Under the pieces are notes generated by a model. That model ran no database searches. It was not told the DNA's origin and saw only the letters and a list, made by a program, of their open reading frames with translations. A program made the translations under genes and the position numbers. From positions 1 to 42,457 of the forward strand of contig DXAB01000106.1 in the NCBI GenBank assembly GCA_019117265.1: a stretch of 42,457 nt of DNA. Reading direction: 5' to 3'. Shown in pieces: positions 27,132 to 36,304 of the stretch. The stretch's first letter is position 1. Each line of letters begins with the position of its first letter. This DNA is from Candidatus Olsenella pullicola. Its GTDB lineage: Bacteria; Actinomycetota; Coriobacteriia; Coriobacteriales; Atopobiaceae.

Positions 27132-28154
27132 ATGGCCGTCAACAGAAGGGTCACCATCGCGCAGATCGCCGAGAGCGCCGGGGTCTCCCCCGCCACGGTG
27201 TCGCGCGCGCTCAACCATCCCGAGCTCGTCAACGATCGGACGCTCGGACGCATCAACTCGAGTATCCGCAACCTCGGCTACGGCGGCCCGGTCGATCAGT
27301 ATCGCGAGGGGTCCCCGGACTGCCGCGGGCTCGTGGTGGTCAACCTCCCCTGGCTCGACAACCCCTTTTACAGCGAGATCGTCCACGGCGTGCGCGTTGC
27401 CGCGAACAACGCAGGCTACGACACGCTCATCTCCTGGGACAACATCACCAACGAGACCGCCCGCTCGTTTTGCTCGATGCTGCGTCGCTGCGGCACGAGC
27501 GGCGTCATCACCACCTCTCCCCTTTCCGCACGGGCCATCCAGGCGGTCGAGGCCGTAGTGCCCCTCGTTCAGTGCGCAGAGAGCCGCGCGGACGTTGACG
27601 CGCCCTACGTCACCATCGACGACCACCTGGCGGCGAGAAGGGCGACGGAGCACCTCATCTCCTGCGGGTGCAAGCGTCTCGCCATCGTGGCGGGCTCCAA
27701 CGAGTTCAAGTTCTCCCGCGAGCGCCTCGAGGGGTTTCTCGACACCACGGCAAGAAGCGACGTGCAAGTGCTTCCCGGCTGGATCCTGCAGATCCCAGAC
27801 AACAGCTACGCGCTCGCCTACTCCGCACTCACGCACCTCTTTGACTCCGGCGAGGTCCCCGACGGCATCTTTGCCGTCTCGGACACCTTTGGCGCGGCGG
27901 TTGTCCGCGCGGCCCACACCACCGGCATAGAGATCCCGCGCGACCTCAAGGTCGTGGGCTTTGACAACGCCGAGCTCTCCACGATGCTCACGCCCACGCT
28001 CACCACGGTCAACCAGCCGCGCTACCGCATGGGCTACTCCGCCTGCAGGATCCTCATCGACCTTCTCACCGGAAACGAGCTGGGATCGCGCTCGATGGTC
28101 CTCGAGACGGAGCTGATCGTTCGCGAGTCCACCGCAGGCGAGGCGGTCGCCTAG
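27132..28154 (+). CDS. LacI family transcriptional regulator
   Basis: RRVTIAQIAESAGVSPATVSRALNHPELVNDRTLGRI HTH; C-terminal PBP1-type effector domain (DLKVVGFDNAELSTMLTPTLTTVNQPRY). Confidence 0.95.
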   Translation: MAVNRRVTIAQIAESAGVSPATVSRALNHPELVNDRTLGRINSSIRNLGYGGPVDQYREGSPDCRGLVVVNLPWLDNPFYSEIVHGVRVAANNAGYDTLISWDNITNETARSFCSMLRRCGTSGVITTSPLSARAIQAVEAVVPLVQCAESRADVDAPYVTIDDHLAARRATEHLISCGCKRLAIVAGSNEFKFSRERLEGFLDTTARSDVQVLPGWILQIPDNSYALAYSALTHLFDSGEVPDGIFAVSDTFGAAVVRAAHTTGIEIPRDLKVVGFDNAELSTMLTPTLTTVNQPRYRMGYSACRILIDLLTGNELGSRSMVLETELIVRESTAGEAVA

Positions 28155-28780
28155 GCGTCGGCCCCCGCCGCCGCACTCAAGCCCGCGCCCGCAAACCTCT
28201 CCCGCCCGGCATCGGTCCCGATCCCGCAGAGTGCGAGGCCCAGGACGTCCTCGGCGGTTGCCCGCACGTCCACCCGCTCAAAAACCAGGAAGGCACCCGC
28301 GACCGCCGCCGCGGCGAGGCGCGCGTTGACCTCGGGGCGCACGAGCCCCTCCACCTTTGCGCGCTCGATCTGGGCCTCGAGCACGTCCACTATGCGCGCG
28401 AGGCGCGGCCCCTCGACCGGCGCGGATCCGGCACCCGCCCCGGCAACCGCCAGCATGAGCGGGCCTCCCGGGCGCGTGGCCTCAGCGAGGGCATCGAGCA
28501 GACCGGCGATGGAGTCCGCCGCGGAGGGCGCCGTGGAGACGATCCTCTCGACGCTCGCCACCAGGTCGTCTACCGCGCGGTCCAGCACCGCGCGAACGAG
28601 CTCCGCGCGGTCGGAGAAGTAGTAGTAGAGCGAGCCCTTGGACATGCCGCAGCGGGCGGAGACCTCCGTCATCTGAAAGTCCGCCGAGCCGCGCTCCGCC
28701 ATGAGGGAGGTCGCAGCAACCATGATCTTCTCGCGCGTGGCCGCGCTCTTGGGCGTTGCCGTGCCGGTCCTTGCCGCCAT
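28151..28780 (-). CDS. TetR/AcrR family transcriptional regulator
   Basis: ATREKIMVAATSLMAERGSADFQMTEVSARCGMSKGSLYYYFSDRAELVRAVL HTH; stop codon overlaps the convergent lacI-type gene stop. Confidence 0.93.
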   Translation of the reverse strand: MAARTGTATPKSAATREKIMVAATSLMAERGSADFQMTEVSARCGMSKGSLYYYFSDRAELVRAVLDRAVDDLVASVERIVSTAPSAADSIAGLLDALAEATRPGGPLMLAVAGAGAGSAPVEGPRLARIVDVLEAQIERAKVEGLVRPEVNARLAAAAVAGAFLVFERVDVRATAEDVLGLALCGIGTDAGRERFAGAGLSAAAGADA

Positions 28781-28798
28781 GTCCTTCTCCGTTCCCCC

Positions 28799-28850
28799 GT
28801 GCCGTGTTGCCGGGTGCTACTGTGCCGCGTTGCCGGGTACTGTCGTGCCG
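28799..28850. repeat. 23-bp tandem repeat (2 full + partial third unit) in tetR upstream region
   Basis: GTGCCGTGTTGCCGGGTGCTACT (28799-28821), GTGCCGCGTTGCCGGGTACTGTC (28822-28844), GTGCCG (28845-28850). Confidence 0.75.
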
Positions 28851-28870
28851 ACGCGTTAATCTTAGCATCC

Positions 28871-28915
28871 ATTCAGCAATTTTGAACTTGGCTCAAAATT
28901 ATTGGACTCCTGAAT
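28871..28915. promoter_or_regulatory. Candidate TetR operator between divergent tetR and yhgE genes
   Basis: AATTTTGA-ACTTGGC-TCAAAATT (28878-28900) perfect 8-bp arms, nested inside ATTCAG (28871-28876)/CTGAAT (28910-28915). Confidence 0.65.
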
Positions 28916-28983
28916 AAAACTCGTCTCGCAGGGTACCTCTTGAGCCATTGAACATGTAATACGTCTCGCTCAAGGGAGCTCTC

Positions 28984-31578
28984 ATGAAAACCATCGCGCG
29001 CATCCTGGGCCGCGACCTCAAACGCCTGGCGGCAAGCCCCGTCGCCCTGGTGGTGGCGGTTGGGGTCTGCCTCGTCCCCGCGCTTTACGCGTGGGTGAAC
29101 ATCCTGGCCAACTGGGACCCGTATCAGAACACCTCCACCGTTCCCGTGGCTGTAGTCGTGGAGGACCGCGGCGCTGAGGTCCCCGGAATGGGAGAGGTCA
29201 ACGCCGGCGACATGGTAAGGGAGAAGCTCGAGGAGAACCACCAGCTCGGGTGGACCTTCGTGGACCAGGACGCGGCGCTCGAGGGCGTCCGTGCCGGCCG
29301 CTACTACGCCGCCTTTGTCATACCGCCCGACTTCACCTCGTCCCTTGCGGGCGTGCTAGACGGCCACCCCACGCAGGCCCGCATTGGCTACTACGTCAAC
29401 GAGAAGGCCAACGCGGTGGCACCCAAGGTGACGGACACGGGGGCGACCACGCTCGAGGACCAGATCGCCGGGCAGTTTGTGTCGCTCGCCGGGGAGACCG
29501 TCACCCAGAGGCTCCAGGGTGCGGTGGGGTCCGCTGTGGGAGATGTCGACGGGGCGAGGTCGTCCGCGCTGAAGAGCCTCCGCGCCACGCAGGGTCGCCT
29601 CGACGACCTGGCGGACTCCCTCGAGGACGCGGACGGGACCGTGGGTGTGGCGCGCGAGGCCGTGGGTCGCGCGCGTAAGACGCTCTCCGCCACAGCGGAC
29701 GCGGCGGGCGGACTCGCCTCGTCGATGGACTCCGCGCTTGGGTCGCTCGCCGGCGCGCGCGAGGGACTGCGCTCCTTTGCCCGCGACCTCGACGACAGAC
29801 TAGGCGAGGGCGCCTCCGCCATCTCCGGGCTCTCTTCGACGGCGAGCCAGGACATCGGCCGCATCGCCGGGGACGTGGGCTGGGCCCAAGGGCGTCTCGA
29901 TGCGGCGCTCTCGCGTCTGCGGGCGGCAAATAACGACGTCGCGGGCATGGCGGAGTCGCTCAGGGCGGCGCGCGACGAGATCGCGTCCCTCGAGCCCGCC
30001 GACGACGCGCAGCGCGCCCTCCAGCAGCAGGTGGTCTCCACGCTCGACGAGCAGGTGGCGCTTCTCGAGGGGCTTGCCAGCGGACAGGCTTCCGCCCTCG
30101 ACGAGCTCCAGGGGATAAGCAACGAGGTGAGCAACGGGGCCAAGAGCGTTGACGAGCTCGCCACCTCGGTAAACGACGCCGTCCAGGCGGGCACGGGCTC
30201 GCTCGACGCCCTACGGACAGACCTCGCCACGGGCGCAGCACCCGAACTCTCCTCCGCGCTCGACGTCCTCGCGGACGCGGGAGGTCGCCTTGCGGGAGGC
30301 ACCGATTCGCTCGTGCCGATGATCGAGCAGGCGGACGCCGGGCTGGGCCAGCTCGACGCGCTTCTCGCCCAGAGCCAGTCGACCCTGGCGGACACCGCCG
30401 ACTCCCTGAGGGGCTCCGCCGATCGCATGGGCGCGCTGGAAGACGACCTCGCCGCCGTGCAGAGCGCCCGTGCCCTGCCCGCCGTGGACGACGTCCTCTC
30501 CCTCGACACCGCCTCCACGGGCGCGGCGCTGGGCTCGCCGGTCCAGATGGTTGACGAGCCGGTGTTCCCCGTTGCCAACTACGGTTCTGGGGTGGCGCCG
30601 TTCTACACCAACCTCGCGCTATGGGTGGGCGGCTTCGTGCTCGTGGCCATCTACAAGCTGGAGGTGGACCGCGAGGGGCTGGACAACGTCGAGGTCACGC
30701 CCACGCGGGCCTTCTTTGGGCGCTGGCTCCTGCTCGCCCTCCTGGGCCAGGTACAGGCCCTGACGTGCTGCATGGGCGACCTGGCGCTTGGCGTCCAGTG
30801 CGTCTCCCCGGTTGCGTTTGTGCTCGCGGGCATGGCGGCGTCACTGGTCTACGTGTTCGTGGTCTACTCGCTCGCCGTGGCGCTCAAGCACGTTGGCAAG
30901 GCGCTCGCGGTGCTGATAGTGGTGCTGCAGATCCCCGGGGCGTCCGGCCTCTACCCCATCCAGATGCAGCCCGCCTTCTTCCGGGCCCTGGGGCCGTGGC
31001 TCCCCTTCACCTACGGGATCGGCGCCATGCGCGAGGCGGTGGCGGGCTTCTATGGAGCAAACTACGCACGCGACCTTGTCGTCCTTGCGCTCTTTGCCGT
31101 TCCCGCGCTGCTTCTGGGCGTGGTTGCCAGAAGGAGGCTCCTTGGGGCAAACGCGCTCTTTGACCGCAAGATGGCTCAGACAGACCTCCTTGTGACCGAG
31201 CGTGACGGCGAGAAGGACGCCGGGCGCCTGGCACTCCTGGTGGACGCGCTCGCCTCCTCCCCCGCCCACCGCGAGGCGTTCCTTGCCCGGGCCGCGCGCT
31301 TTGAGCTGGCGTACCCGCGCCGCGTGCGGCGCGGTGTCGTGGCGCTGCTGGCCGTGCCGCTGGTCCTTCTCGCCCTGCTCTTTGCGCACCCGGCAAAGCT
31401 GTTGCTACTGAGCCTGTGGGTGGTCTCTCTGGTTGCCGCGAGCGCGTACCTCATCTGGCTGGAGTACGTGCACGAGCGGCTGGCGGAGCGCGCCGGGCTG
31501 GCACGGATGGGCAAAGACGAGCTGGTCGTGTTGGCCGAGGATGCCGCGCGGGCCGAGAAGGGAGGCGAGGCTCGATGA
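28984..31578 (+). CDS. YhgE/Pip domain-containing membrane protein (ABC-2 permease-like)
   Basis: 864 aa; LVPALYAWVNILANWDPYQNTSTVPVAVVVEDRGAEV; long Ala/Asp/Leu-rich helical ectodomain; C-terminal TM cluster. Confidence 0.92.
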   Translation: MKTIARILGRDLKRLAASPVALVVAVGVCLVPALYAWVNILANWDPYQNTSTVPVAVVVEDRGAEVPGMGEVNAGDMVREKLEENHQLGWTFVDQDAALEGVRAGRYYAAFVIPPDFTSSLAGVLDGHPTQARIGYYVNEKANAVAPKVTDTGATTLEDQIAGQFVSLAGETVTQRLQGAVGSAVGDVDGARSSALKSLRATQGRLDDLADSLEDADGTVGVAREAVGRARKTLSATADAAGGLASSMDSALGSLAGAREGLRSFARDLDDRLGEGASAISGLSSTASQDIGRIAGDVGWAQGRLDAALSRLRAANNDVAGMAESLRAARDEIASLEPADDAQRALQQQVVSTLDEQVALLEGLASGQASALDELQGISNEVSNGAKSVDELATSVNDAVQAGTGSLDALRTDLATGAAPELSSALDVLADAGGRLAGGTDSLVPMIEQADAGLGQLDALLAQSQSTLADTADSLRGSADRMGALEDDLAAVQSARALPAVDDVLSLDTASTGAALGSPVQMVDEPVFPVANYGSGVAPFYTNLALWVGGFVLVAIYKLEVDREGLDNVEVTPTRAFFGRWLLLALLGQVQALTCCMGDLALGVQCVSPVAFVLAGMAASLVYVFVVYSLAVALKHVGKALAVLIVVLQIPGASGLYPIQMQPAFFRALGPWLPFTYGIGAMREAVAGFYGANYARDLVVLALFAVPALLLGVVARRRLLGANALFDRKMAQTDLLVTERDGEKDAGRLALLVDALASSPAHREAFLARAARFELAYPRRVRRGVVALLAVPLVLLALLFAHPAKLLLLSLWVVSLVAASAYLIWLEYVHERLAERAGLARMGKDELVVLAEDAARAEKGGEAR

Positions 31579-33803
31579 GAAGAATCTGGGAGCTCGTGCT
31601 CCGCGACGCGCGTCACGTGCGGGCAAACGCCGTCGCACTAGTGGTCTTTGTGGGAATCGTTGCCGTGCCGTCCTTCTACGCGTGGTTCAACATCGCGGGC
31701 AGCTGGGACCCGTACGGCAACACGGGCAACATCCGCGTGGCCGTTGCAAACGAGGACGCGGGCTACTCCGGGGAGCTGGTGCCCCTGACCGTCAACATGG
31801 GCGAGCGCGTGGTGGCCGAGCTGCGGGGGTCTGATTCCATTGGGTACGTGGTCACCTCGGAGGCCGACGCCGTAGAGGGCGTGCGCTCGGGCGAGTACTA
31901 CGCTGCCGTGGTGATTCCGCCGGACTTCTCGCGCGACATGATGACCACCTTCTCCGCCGACCCCGTCCGTGCCGAGGTGCGCTTCTACCAAAACGAGAAG
32001 GCAAACGCCATCGCCACCATAGTCACGGACAAGGCGTCGTCGGCCGTGATGGCGCAGATCGACTCCGGATTTGCCGAGGCGGTGAGCGCCGTTGGCGCGG
32101 GCGCCCTCAAGGAGCTCGCCAGCGCGCTTGACGACGACGCGGTGACGGGGCTTGCGGCGCGTCTCGACGCGGCGGTGACGAACTCTGCCGACGCGCTCTC
32201 CGGAACGGCAGGTTCCGTGAGGGACTTTGCGGACCTCCTCGAGTCGACGCGCGGGCTTCTGGGCAGCGGAGCGGGGGTGGCCGACGCGGCGCTCTCCCCT
32301 GCGGTGGACGCCGGCGAGGTGCTCCGCGAGACGGCGTCGGGCCTTGCGGGGGCCGGGTCGGCGATAGACGACGCAGAGGCGTCCGTGGCGGGTGCGCTCG
32401 AGTCCGCGGACGCGGGGCTTGACGGGGTGGACGCGGTGATAGACGACGCGCTCGACGTGGCGGGCGCGCAGGAGGCGAGAATCCAAAAGGGCCTCTCCGC
32501 CGCGCGGGACGCCGTGGGCGAACAGGTAGATGCGCTCGAGCGGCTGGACGGCGCGCTTGGGGAGCAGCTCGACCTCATGCACGAGCTCGAGGGGACGCTT
32601 CCCGAGGGCAGCCCCGTGCGTGAGGGGCTTGGCAGCGCGATTGCGTGTGTGGACGGCCTGCGAGACCGCGTTGACCAGGCACTCGTTGAGCTGCACGACC
32701 TCTTTGACGGGCTGGGCCGGACGATGGACGACCTCGACGCCGGAGCCGCAGACGCCAAGGAGGCGCGCGAGCGGCTCAAAGGCCTCGTGGACGAGGCGCG
32801 CACGGCGTTGGACGGCGCGGGGCAGCTCTACGACGATGAGGTGCGCGGGAGCCTCGGGAGCCTTGCGGGGCAGGTGGCCGAGGCCGCCGGGCAGACGGAC
32901 GAGATCGAGGGGAACCTCGCCGGCACGCTCGAAGCCGTGGGCTCCGCGGCGGAGGACGCGCGCGACGGGCTTGCCGGGGCGCAGGGCGACCTCGACGATA
33001 CCGCAAACAGCTTGGACGAGGCGGCCGAGAAGCTCAATGGCCTGCATAAGCGGCTGCGCTCCGCGCTTGACTCGGGCGACGCGAGCCAGGTGAGGGAGGT
33101 CCTGGCGTCTGGCCCGGAGGGGCTCGCCGAGTTTGTGGCGGCGCCAGTCGCTGTAGAGCGCACGGCGGTGTTTCCCGTTGAGAACAACGGCTCGGCGATG
33201 GCGCCCTTCTACACAACGCTTGCCATCTGGATCGGCGGGGTGGTGCTCGCCGCGCTGGTGCGCGCAACGCCCTCCGAGGCAGCGCTCAAGGAGACAGGCT
33301 GTACGCATGCGCAGGCGTACGTGGGGCGGCTTGTGCTCTTTGTTGCCGTGGGGCTGGCCCAGGCGGCGCTCATCTGCGGCGGAGACCTCTTCTACCTGGG
33401 CGTTCAGTGCGAGCACCCGTGGCTCATGCTACTTGCGTGCCTGGCGTCGTCGCTCGTCTACGTCAATTTGATCTTCTCGCTCACGGCGTCCTTTGGCGAC
33501 GTGGGCAAGGCCGTGGCCGTAGTGCTCATGGTGGTCCAGGTGGCGGGCTCAGGCGGCACGTTCCCGCCCGAGATGCTGCCCGCGCCGTTCCAGGCCGTCT
33601 ACTCGTGGCTGCCGTTTGTGCACAGTGAGGCCGCCCTGCGCGCGGCGATGTTTGGGATCTGGGACGGAGACTTCTGGCGCGAGCTGGGCGTTCTTCTCGC
33701 CTACCTGGTACCGGCGCTGCTCCTTGGCCTGGTGCTGCGCCGTCCCGTGATCCGCCTGAACGAGTGGTTTGAGCGTCGTCTAGAGAGCACGCGCCTCATG
33801 TGA
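31575..33803 (+). CDS. YhgE/Pip domain-containing membrane protein, second tandem paralogue
   Basis: MRRIWELVLRDARHVRANAVALVVFVGIVAVPSFYAWFNIAGSWDPYGNTGNIRVAVANEDAGYSGE; ATGA overlap with upstream paralogue; track ORF start 31416 is over-extended. Confidence 0.92.
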   Translation: MRRIWELVLRDARHVRANAVALVVFVGIVAVPSFYAWFNIAGSWDPYGNTGNIRVAVANEDAGYSGELVPLTVNMGERVVAELRGSDSIGYVVTSEADAVEGVRSGEYYAAVVIPPDFSRDMMTTFSADPVRAEVRFYQNEKANAIATIVTDKASSAVMAQIDSGFAEAVSAVGAGALKELASALDDDAVTGLAARLDAAVTNSADALSGTAGSVRDFADLLESTRGLLGSGAGVADAALSPAVDAGEVLRETASGLAGAGSAIDDAEASVAGALESADAGLDGVDAVIDDALDVAGAQEARIQKGLSAARDAVGEQVDALERLDGALGEQLDLMHELEGTLPEGSPVREGLGSAIACVDGLRDRVDQALVELHDLFDGLGRTMDDLDAGAADAKEARERLKGLVDEARTALDGAGQLYDDEVRGSLGSLAGQVAEAAGQTDEIEGNLAGTLEAVGSAAEDARDGLAGAQGDLDDTANSLDEAAEKLNGLHKRLRSALDSGDASQVREVLASGPEGLAEFVAAPVAVERTAVFPVENNGSAMAPFYTTLAIWIGGVVLAALVRATPSEAALKETGCTHAQAYVGRLVLFVAVGLAQAALICGGDLFYLGVQCEHPWLMLLACLASSLVYVNLIFSLTASFGDVGKAVAVVLMVVQVAGSGGTFPPEMLPAPFQAVYSWLPFVHSEAALRAAMFGIWDGDFWRELGVLLAYLVPALLLGLVLRRPVIRLNEWFERRLESTRLM

Positions 33804-33877
33804 GGCCGCGCGGGCGCAATTCGCCAGGACACCACGCGGACGTCGTCGGGACGTCGCCGTCCTTCTCGCCAGCGCTG

Positions 33878-33883
33878 TATACT
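33878..33883 (+). promoter_or_regulatory. Candidate -10 box (TATACT) for gltX
   Basis: TATACT 40 nt upstream of the gltX ATG; preceded by CTTCTCGCCAGCG (33862-33874). Confidence 0.4.
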
Positions 33884-33923
33884 AGATGCGTATGTGACGA
33901 TAAGAACCACGGAGAGGAACCTC

Positions 33924-35408
33924 ATGTCCGAGACCCCCGTTCGCGTGCGCTTTGCGCCCTCGCCCACCGGCAAGCTCCATGTGGGCGGCGCGCGCACCGC
34001 AATCTACAACTGGGCCTTTGCCCGCGCCAACCACGGCACCTTCATCCTGCGCATCGACGACACGGACCCCGAGCGCTCCACCGAGGAGAACACCCAGATC
34101 ATCCTGCGCGCCATGCGCTGGCTGGGGCTGGATTGGGACGAGGGCCCCGAGGTGGGCGGCGACTTTGGCCCCTACAAGCAGACCGAGCGAGCGCAGATGT
34201 ATCGCGACGCCGCGCAGCGCCTCTGGGACGAGGGCAAGGCGTACCCCTGCTTCTGCACGCCCGAGCAGCTTGCCGCCGACCGCGCGGAGGCGCAGGCGCG
34301 CAAGGACCCCTTCCAGGGCTACCAGCGCCGCTGCCGCGATCTTGACCCCGAGGAGGCGCGGCGCCGGATTGCCGCCGGCGAGCCGTACGTCCTGCGCATC
34401 AAGGTGCCCGATGACCGCGGTGACGTGGTGGTGCGCGACGCCGTCCACGGCGACGTGACCTTTGCGGCGCGCGAGCTCGACGACTTTGTCATCCAGCGCA
34501 CCGACGGCACCCCCACCTACAACTTCGCCACCGTGGTGGACGACGCCGCCATGGGCATCACCCACGTCATCCGCGGCGACGACCACCTCTCCAACACCCC
34601 GCGCCAGGTCATCGTCTACGAGGCCCTGGGCGCGCCCGTGCCAACCTTCGCGCACATCTCCATGATCCTGGGCGCTGACGGCAAGAAGCTCTCCAAGCGC
34701 CACGGAGCCACCAACGTCGAGGAGTACCGCGACGCGGGCTACCTCTCGGACGCCTTTGTCAACTACCTCGCGCTTCTTGGCTGGTCGCTTGACGGCGAGA
34801 CCACGATCATCCCGCGCGACGTGCTTGCCTCGCAGTTCTCGCTCGACCACGTGTCCAAGAACCCCGCGACCTTTGACCCCAAGAAGCTCGACTGGATCCA
34901 GGCGGAGTACATCCGCTCCATGAGCGACGCCGAGTTTGCCGACGAGGTCATGCTGCCCGAGCTCTACGAGGCCGGTCTCGTCGAGGGCGGCGTGGAGTAC
35001 GACGAGGCATGGATCGACGCCCTGGCCGCCATCGTGAAGCCGCGCACCAAGTTCCCCGCGGACGTGGTCACGGTGGCCGCGCCCGTCTTTGCCACCGCCG
35101 AGACGCTGGTCTACGACGAGAAGTCCGTAGAGAAGGGCCTCGCCAAGGAGGGCATGGGCGCGGTGCTTGACGCCGCGCGCGAGGCGCTTCTCGCCCTGCC
35201 GAAGGATGGCTGGACCGCCGAGGCGATCGACGCCGCTCTGGAGCCGCTGCCCGAGGTGCTCGACCTGAAGAAGCGCCTGGTCTTCCAGGCCGTGCGCGTG
35301 GCCGTGTGCGGCAACATGGTCTCCCCGCCGCTCGGCGAGACGATGGCGCTCGTGGGCCGCGAGGACTGCCTCGCCCGCATCGACCGCGGCCGCGCGATGG
35401 CGCTGTAG
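33924..35408 (+). CDS. gltX: Glutamyl-tRNA synthetase
   Basis: VRVRFAPSPTGKLHVGGARTAIYNWAFARANHGTFILRIDDTDPERS; GADGKKLSKRHGATNVEEY (KMSKS-like). Confidence 0.97.
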   Translation: MSETPVRVRFAPSPTGKLHVGGARTAIYNWAFARANHGTFILRIDDTDPERSTEENTQIILRAMRWLGLDWDEGPEVGGDFGPYKQTERAQMYRDAAQRLWDEGKAYPCFCTPEQLAADRAEAQARKDPFQGYQRRCRDLDPEEARRRIAAGEPYVLRIKVPDDRGDVVVRDAVHGDVTFAARELDDFVIQRTDGTPTYNFATVVDDAAMGITHVIRGDDHLSNTPRQVIVYEALGAPVPTFAHISMILGADGKKLSKRHGATNVEEYRDAGYLSDAFVNYLALLGWSLDGETTIIPRDVLASQFSLDHVSKNPATFDPKKLDWIQAEYIRSMSDAEFADEVMLPELYEAGLVEGGVEYDEAWIDALAAIVKPRTKFPADVVTVAAPVFATAETLVYDEKSVEKGLAKEGMGAVLDAAREALLALPKDGWTAEAIDAALEPLPEVLDLKKRLVFQAVRVAVCGNMVSPPLGETMALVGREDCLARIDRGRAMAL

Positions 35409-35434
35409 CGAGCCCACGTTCCTCTCGGCAGATT

Positions 35435-35479
35435 TGTCGGCCCGGGTCCACGCACCGCAGCCGTGGACCCGGGCCGACA
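35435..35479 (+). terminator. Hairpin 1 of array downstream of gltX (rho-independent-like)
   Basis: TGTCGGCCCGGGTCCACG (35435-35452) / CGTGGACCCGGGCCGACA (35462-35479), perfect 18-bp stem, 9-nt loop, then TTTTTCTCGCC. Confidence 0.85.
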
Positions 35480-35496
35480 TTTTTCTCGCCACAAGT

Positions 35497-35540
35497 GTCG
35501 GCAAGGGTCCGCACTCCGTAGAGCGTGGACCCTTGCCGAC
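35497..35540. repeat. Hairpin 2 of array between gltX and pcp
   Basis: GTCGGCAAGGGTCCGCACTC-CGTA-GAGCGTGGACCCTTGCCGAC: 20-bp stem with one A.C mismatch and one G.T pair. Confidence 0.85.
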
Positions 35541-35556
35541 GTGGTGCCCATCAATT

Positions 35557-35613
35557 GTGCCGGAACCGGTCCGCACGTCTGCGGGCGGGAACAGAAGGAC
35601 CGGTGCCGAGAAG
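35557..35613. repeat. Hairpin 3 of array (diverged), adjacent to pcp stop
   Basis: CGGaACCGGTCC ... GGACCGGTgCCG with internal CCGCA-CGTC-TGCGG; ends in CCGAGAAG next to the pcp stop (35617-35619, minus strand). Confidence 0.7.
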
Positions 35614-35616
35614 AAC

Positions 35617-36261
35617 CTACTGCTCGGTGCCCTCCCCTGCCGCAACGGCGTCATCGGAAGCTGTGACCGCCGCCTCGATCATGGCCGTGAGGCCCGTGAC
35701 CATCATGTCCACGCTCATGGACGCGGTGCCCTCTCCCATGGTGACGGCCTGCTCGGTGGCGTACGGAACGTGCACAAAGCCGCCGCGCACGCCGGGGTGG
35801 CGCGTCGCAAGGGTGTGGAGCAGCTCGTAGAGCACCTCGTTGCAGCAGAACGTGCCGGCCGTGTAGGAGACGGCCGCCGGGACGCCGGCCGCGCGGGCGG
35901 CGTCCACCATCGCAAAGACAGGCAGCGTGGCGAAGTAGGCGTCCGGGCCGTCCTCCTCGAGGCGGCCCACCGGCTGGTTGCCCTCGTTGTCCGGGATGCG
36001 CGCGTTTGCGTAGTTGATACCCACGAACTCGGGCGTGATGTGGCTGCGACCTCCGGCCTGGCCCACGCAGAGCACCACATCGGGCCGCTCGGCGTCGATG
36101 GCGGCCGCAACGGCAGCCGCGTCCTTGCCAAAGACCACGGGAATCTGCGCGGTGACCACCTCGGCGCCCGCAATCTCGTTCGGCAGGCGCATGACCGCCT
36201 CGAGCGCGGGGTTGATGGTCGCCCCACCAAACGGCTCAAAACCCGTTACCAGCACCTTCAT
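35617..36261 (-). CDS. pcp: Pyroglutamyl-peptidase I (pyrrolidone-carboxylate peptidase)
   Basis: MKVLVTGFEPFGGATINPALEAV; AAVSYTAGTFCCNEVLYELLH catalytic Cys motif. Confidence 0.96.
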   Translation of the reverse strand: MKVLVTGFEPFGGATINPALEAVMRLPNEIAGAEVVTAQIPVVFGKDAAAVAAAIDAERPDVVLCVGQAGGRSHITPEFVGINYANARIPDNEGNQPVGRLEEDGPDAYFATLPVFAMVDAARAAGVPAAVSYTAGTFCCNEVLYELLHTLATRHPGVRGGFVHVPYATEQAVTMGEGTASMSVDMMVTGLTAMIEAAVTASDDAVAAGEGTEQ

Positions 36262-36280
36262 TCGTATCGCTTCCTTTCTT

Positions 36281-36304
36281 TGATGACAAAGGTGATGACA
36301 AAGG
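36281..36304. repeat. 12-bp tandem direct repeat TGATGACAAAGG x2
   Basis: TGATGACAAAGG at 36281-36292 and 36293-36304; second copy runs into the long palindrome. Confidence 0.85.

Noticed and set aside
28984-33803. Phage or T7SS locus suggested by Pip (phage infection protein) domains
   Set aside because: No EssC, WXG100, integrase or structural phage genes in the window; YhgE pairs occur outside such loci.
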